Assembly (NCBI GenBank): GCA_900554985.1
Contig: USJQ01000005.1
Span: 1 to 14,974 of the forward strand
Direction of reading: 5' to 3'
Length of the DNA stretch: 14,974 nt
From: an uncultured Collinsella sp.
Lineage (GTDB): Bacteria; Actinomycetota; Coriobacteriia; Coriobacteriales; Coriobacteriaceae
Shown here: positions 14,714 through 14,974 of the stretch, piece by piece
Layout: the number at the start of each line of letters is the position of its first letter
Position numbering within the stretch: the stretch's first letter is position 1
Notes under the pieces: generated by a model
What the model was told of the DNA's origin: nothing
Database searches by the model: none
The model's input: only the letters and a program-made list of their open reading frames with translations
Position numbers and translations under genes: made by a program

Positions 14714-14974
14714 CTACTCGCCATCCTCCAGCTTGATGAGGAGCTTGCGATAGCCGCCGTACTCGCCGTTCAGCGCCTTTGAAACGCGGCTCACCGTAGT
14801 GGACGAAGCGCCGGTGCGGGCCTGAACCTCAACATAAGGCTCGCCCTCATCCAGATAGCGCGCAACCTGCAGACGTTGCGAAAGATCGCAGATCTCGCGC
14901 GGCGTGCAGATATCGGTCAAAAACGCTTGGATATCCTTCTCGTCATCCAAAAGACTAAATGCGTGGACCAGCTG
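14714..14974 (-). CDS. YerC/YecD-type TrpR-family DNA-binding protein, 5' end cut by window edge
   Basis: 86 codons, open to the right edge; the true start is outside. The protein reads LVHAFSLLDDEKDIQAFL, then TPREICDLSQRLQVARYLDEG, then the helix-turn-helix YVEVQARTGASSTTVSRVSK and a short KALNGEYGGYRKLL tail. This matches the small YerC/YecD family related to the tryptophan repressor (about 95-100 residues), in which SQRxQVA and TGASxxTxSR are conserved. A TTG at 14948-14950 could be taken as a start, but conserved sequence continues upstream of it, so it is internal. Family members bind DNA; their ligand and targets are mostly unknown, and the tryptophan-binding role of TrpR should not be assumed. 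The gene is closed by its own terminator, so it is not part of the addB-addA unit. Confidence 0.88.
   Translation of the reverse strand, partial: QLVHAFSLLDDEKDIQAFLTDICTPREICDLSQRLQVARYLDEGEPYVEVQARTGASSTTVSRVSKALNGEYGGYRKLLIKLEDGE

Noticed and set aside
14948..14950. TTG as the start of the YerC-like gene
   Set aside because: Family-like sequence (LVHAFSLL) continues upstream in frame to the window edge.
1..14974. CRISPR array, tRNA or rRNA genes, mobile elements
   Set aside because: No regular direct repeats with spacers, no cloverleaf-like or rRNA-like sequence, and no transposase or integrase motif was seen.

Overview
The window is GC-rich and densely coding. All six genes lie on the minus strand and belong to a chromosomal core. 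The gene set is an actinobacterial-type DnaE with a complete PHP metal site, an AddA/AddB-type helicase-nuclease pair, a SWIM-containing SNF2 ATPase, a YerC-type TrpR relative and a superoxide reductase. Together with strong Shine-Dalgarno sites and GC-rich codon use, this suggests an anaerobic gut actinobacterium of the class Coriobacteriia, most likely Collinsella or a close relative. That assignment is inference from protein character, not a database match.

Layout in transcription order, from high to low coordinates. The window opens inside a yerC-like regulator (14714-14974, 5' end missing), closed by a textbook intrinsic terminator (14661-14688). A probable promoter (14581-14610) then starts an addB-addA unit. 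The addB reading frame runs from 14556 to 11424 but is broken twice: by an in-frame amber codon (12652-12654), and by a one-base frameshift near 11677-11692. Its original stop lies 3 nt before the addA ATG, and the addA ribosome binding site sits inside the last addB codons. AddA itself (7794-11420) is intact, with all helicase and nuclease motifs. Just after addA there is a long imperfect palindrome (7716-7784).

A second unit follows, with a possible promoter at 7657-7662: dnaE (3634-7617) and then a large SNF2-family ATPase (342-3806). The open dnaE frame runs about 170 nt into the SNF2 gene in another frame. After a 101-bp gap comes the 5' part of a superoxide reductase gene (1-240), cut by the left edge.

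Functionally the window is about DNA replication and repair. DnaE is the replicative polymerase, AddAB would process double-strand breaks for RecA, and the SNF2 protein is a DNA translocase of unknown target. The most notable point is that addB is damaged while its partner addA is not. Either this strain (or this assembly) has lost AddAB function, or AddB is made as separate pieces. No CRISPR array, tRNA, rRNA, insertion sequence or prophage gene was seen. The two largest intergenic gaps (7618-7793 and 14557-14713) are described through the palindrome, promoter and terminator entries.
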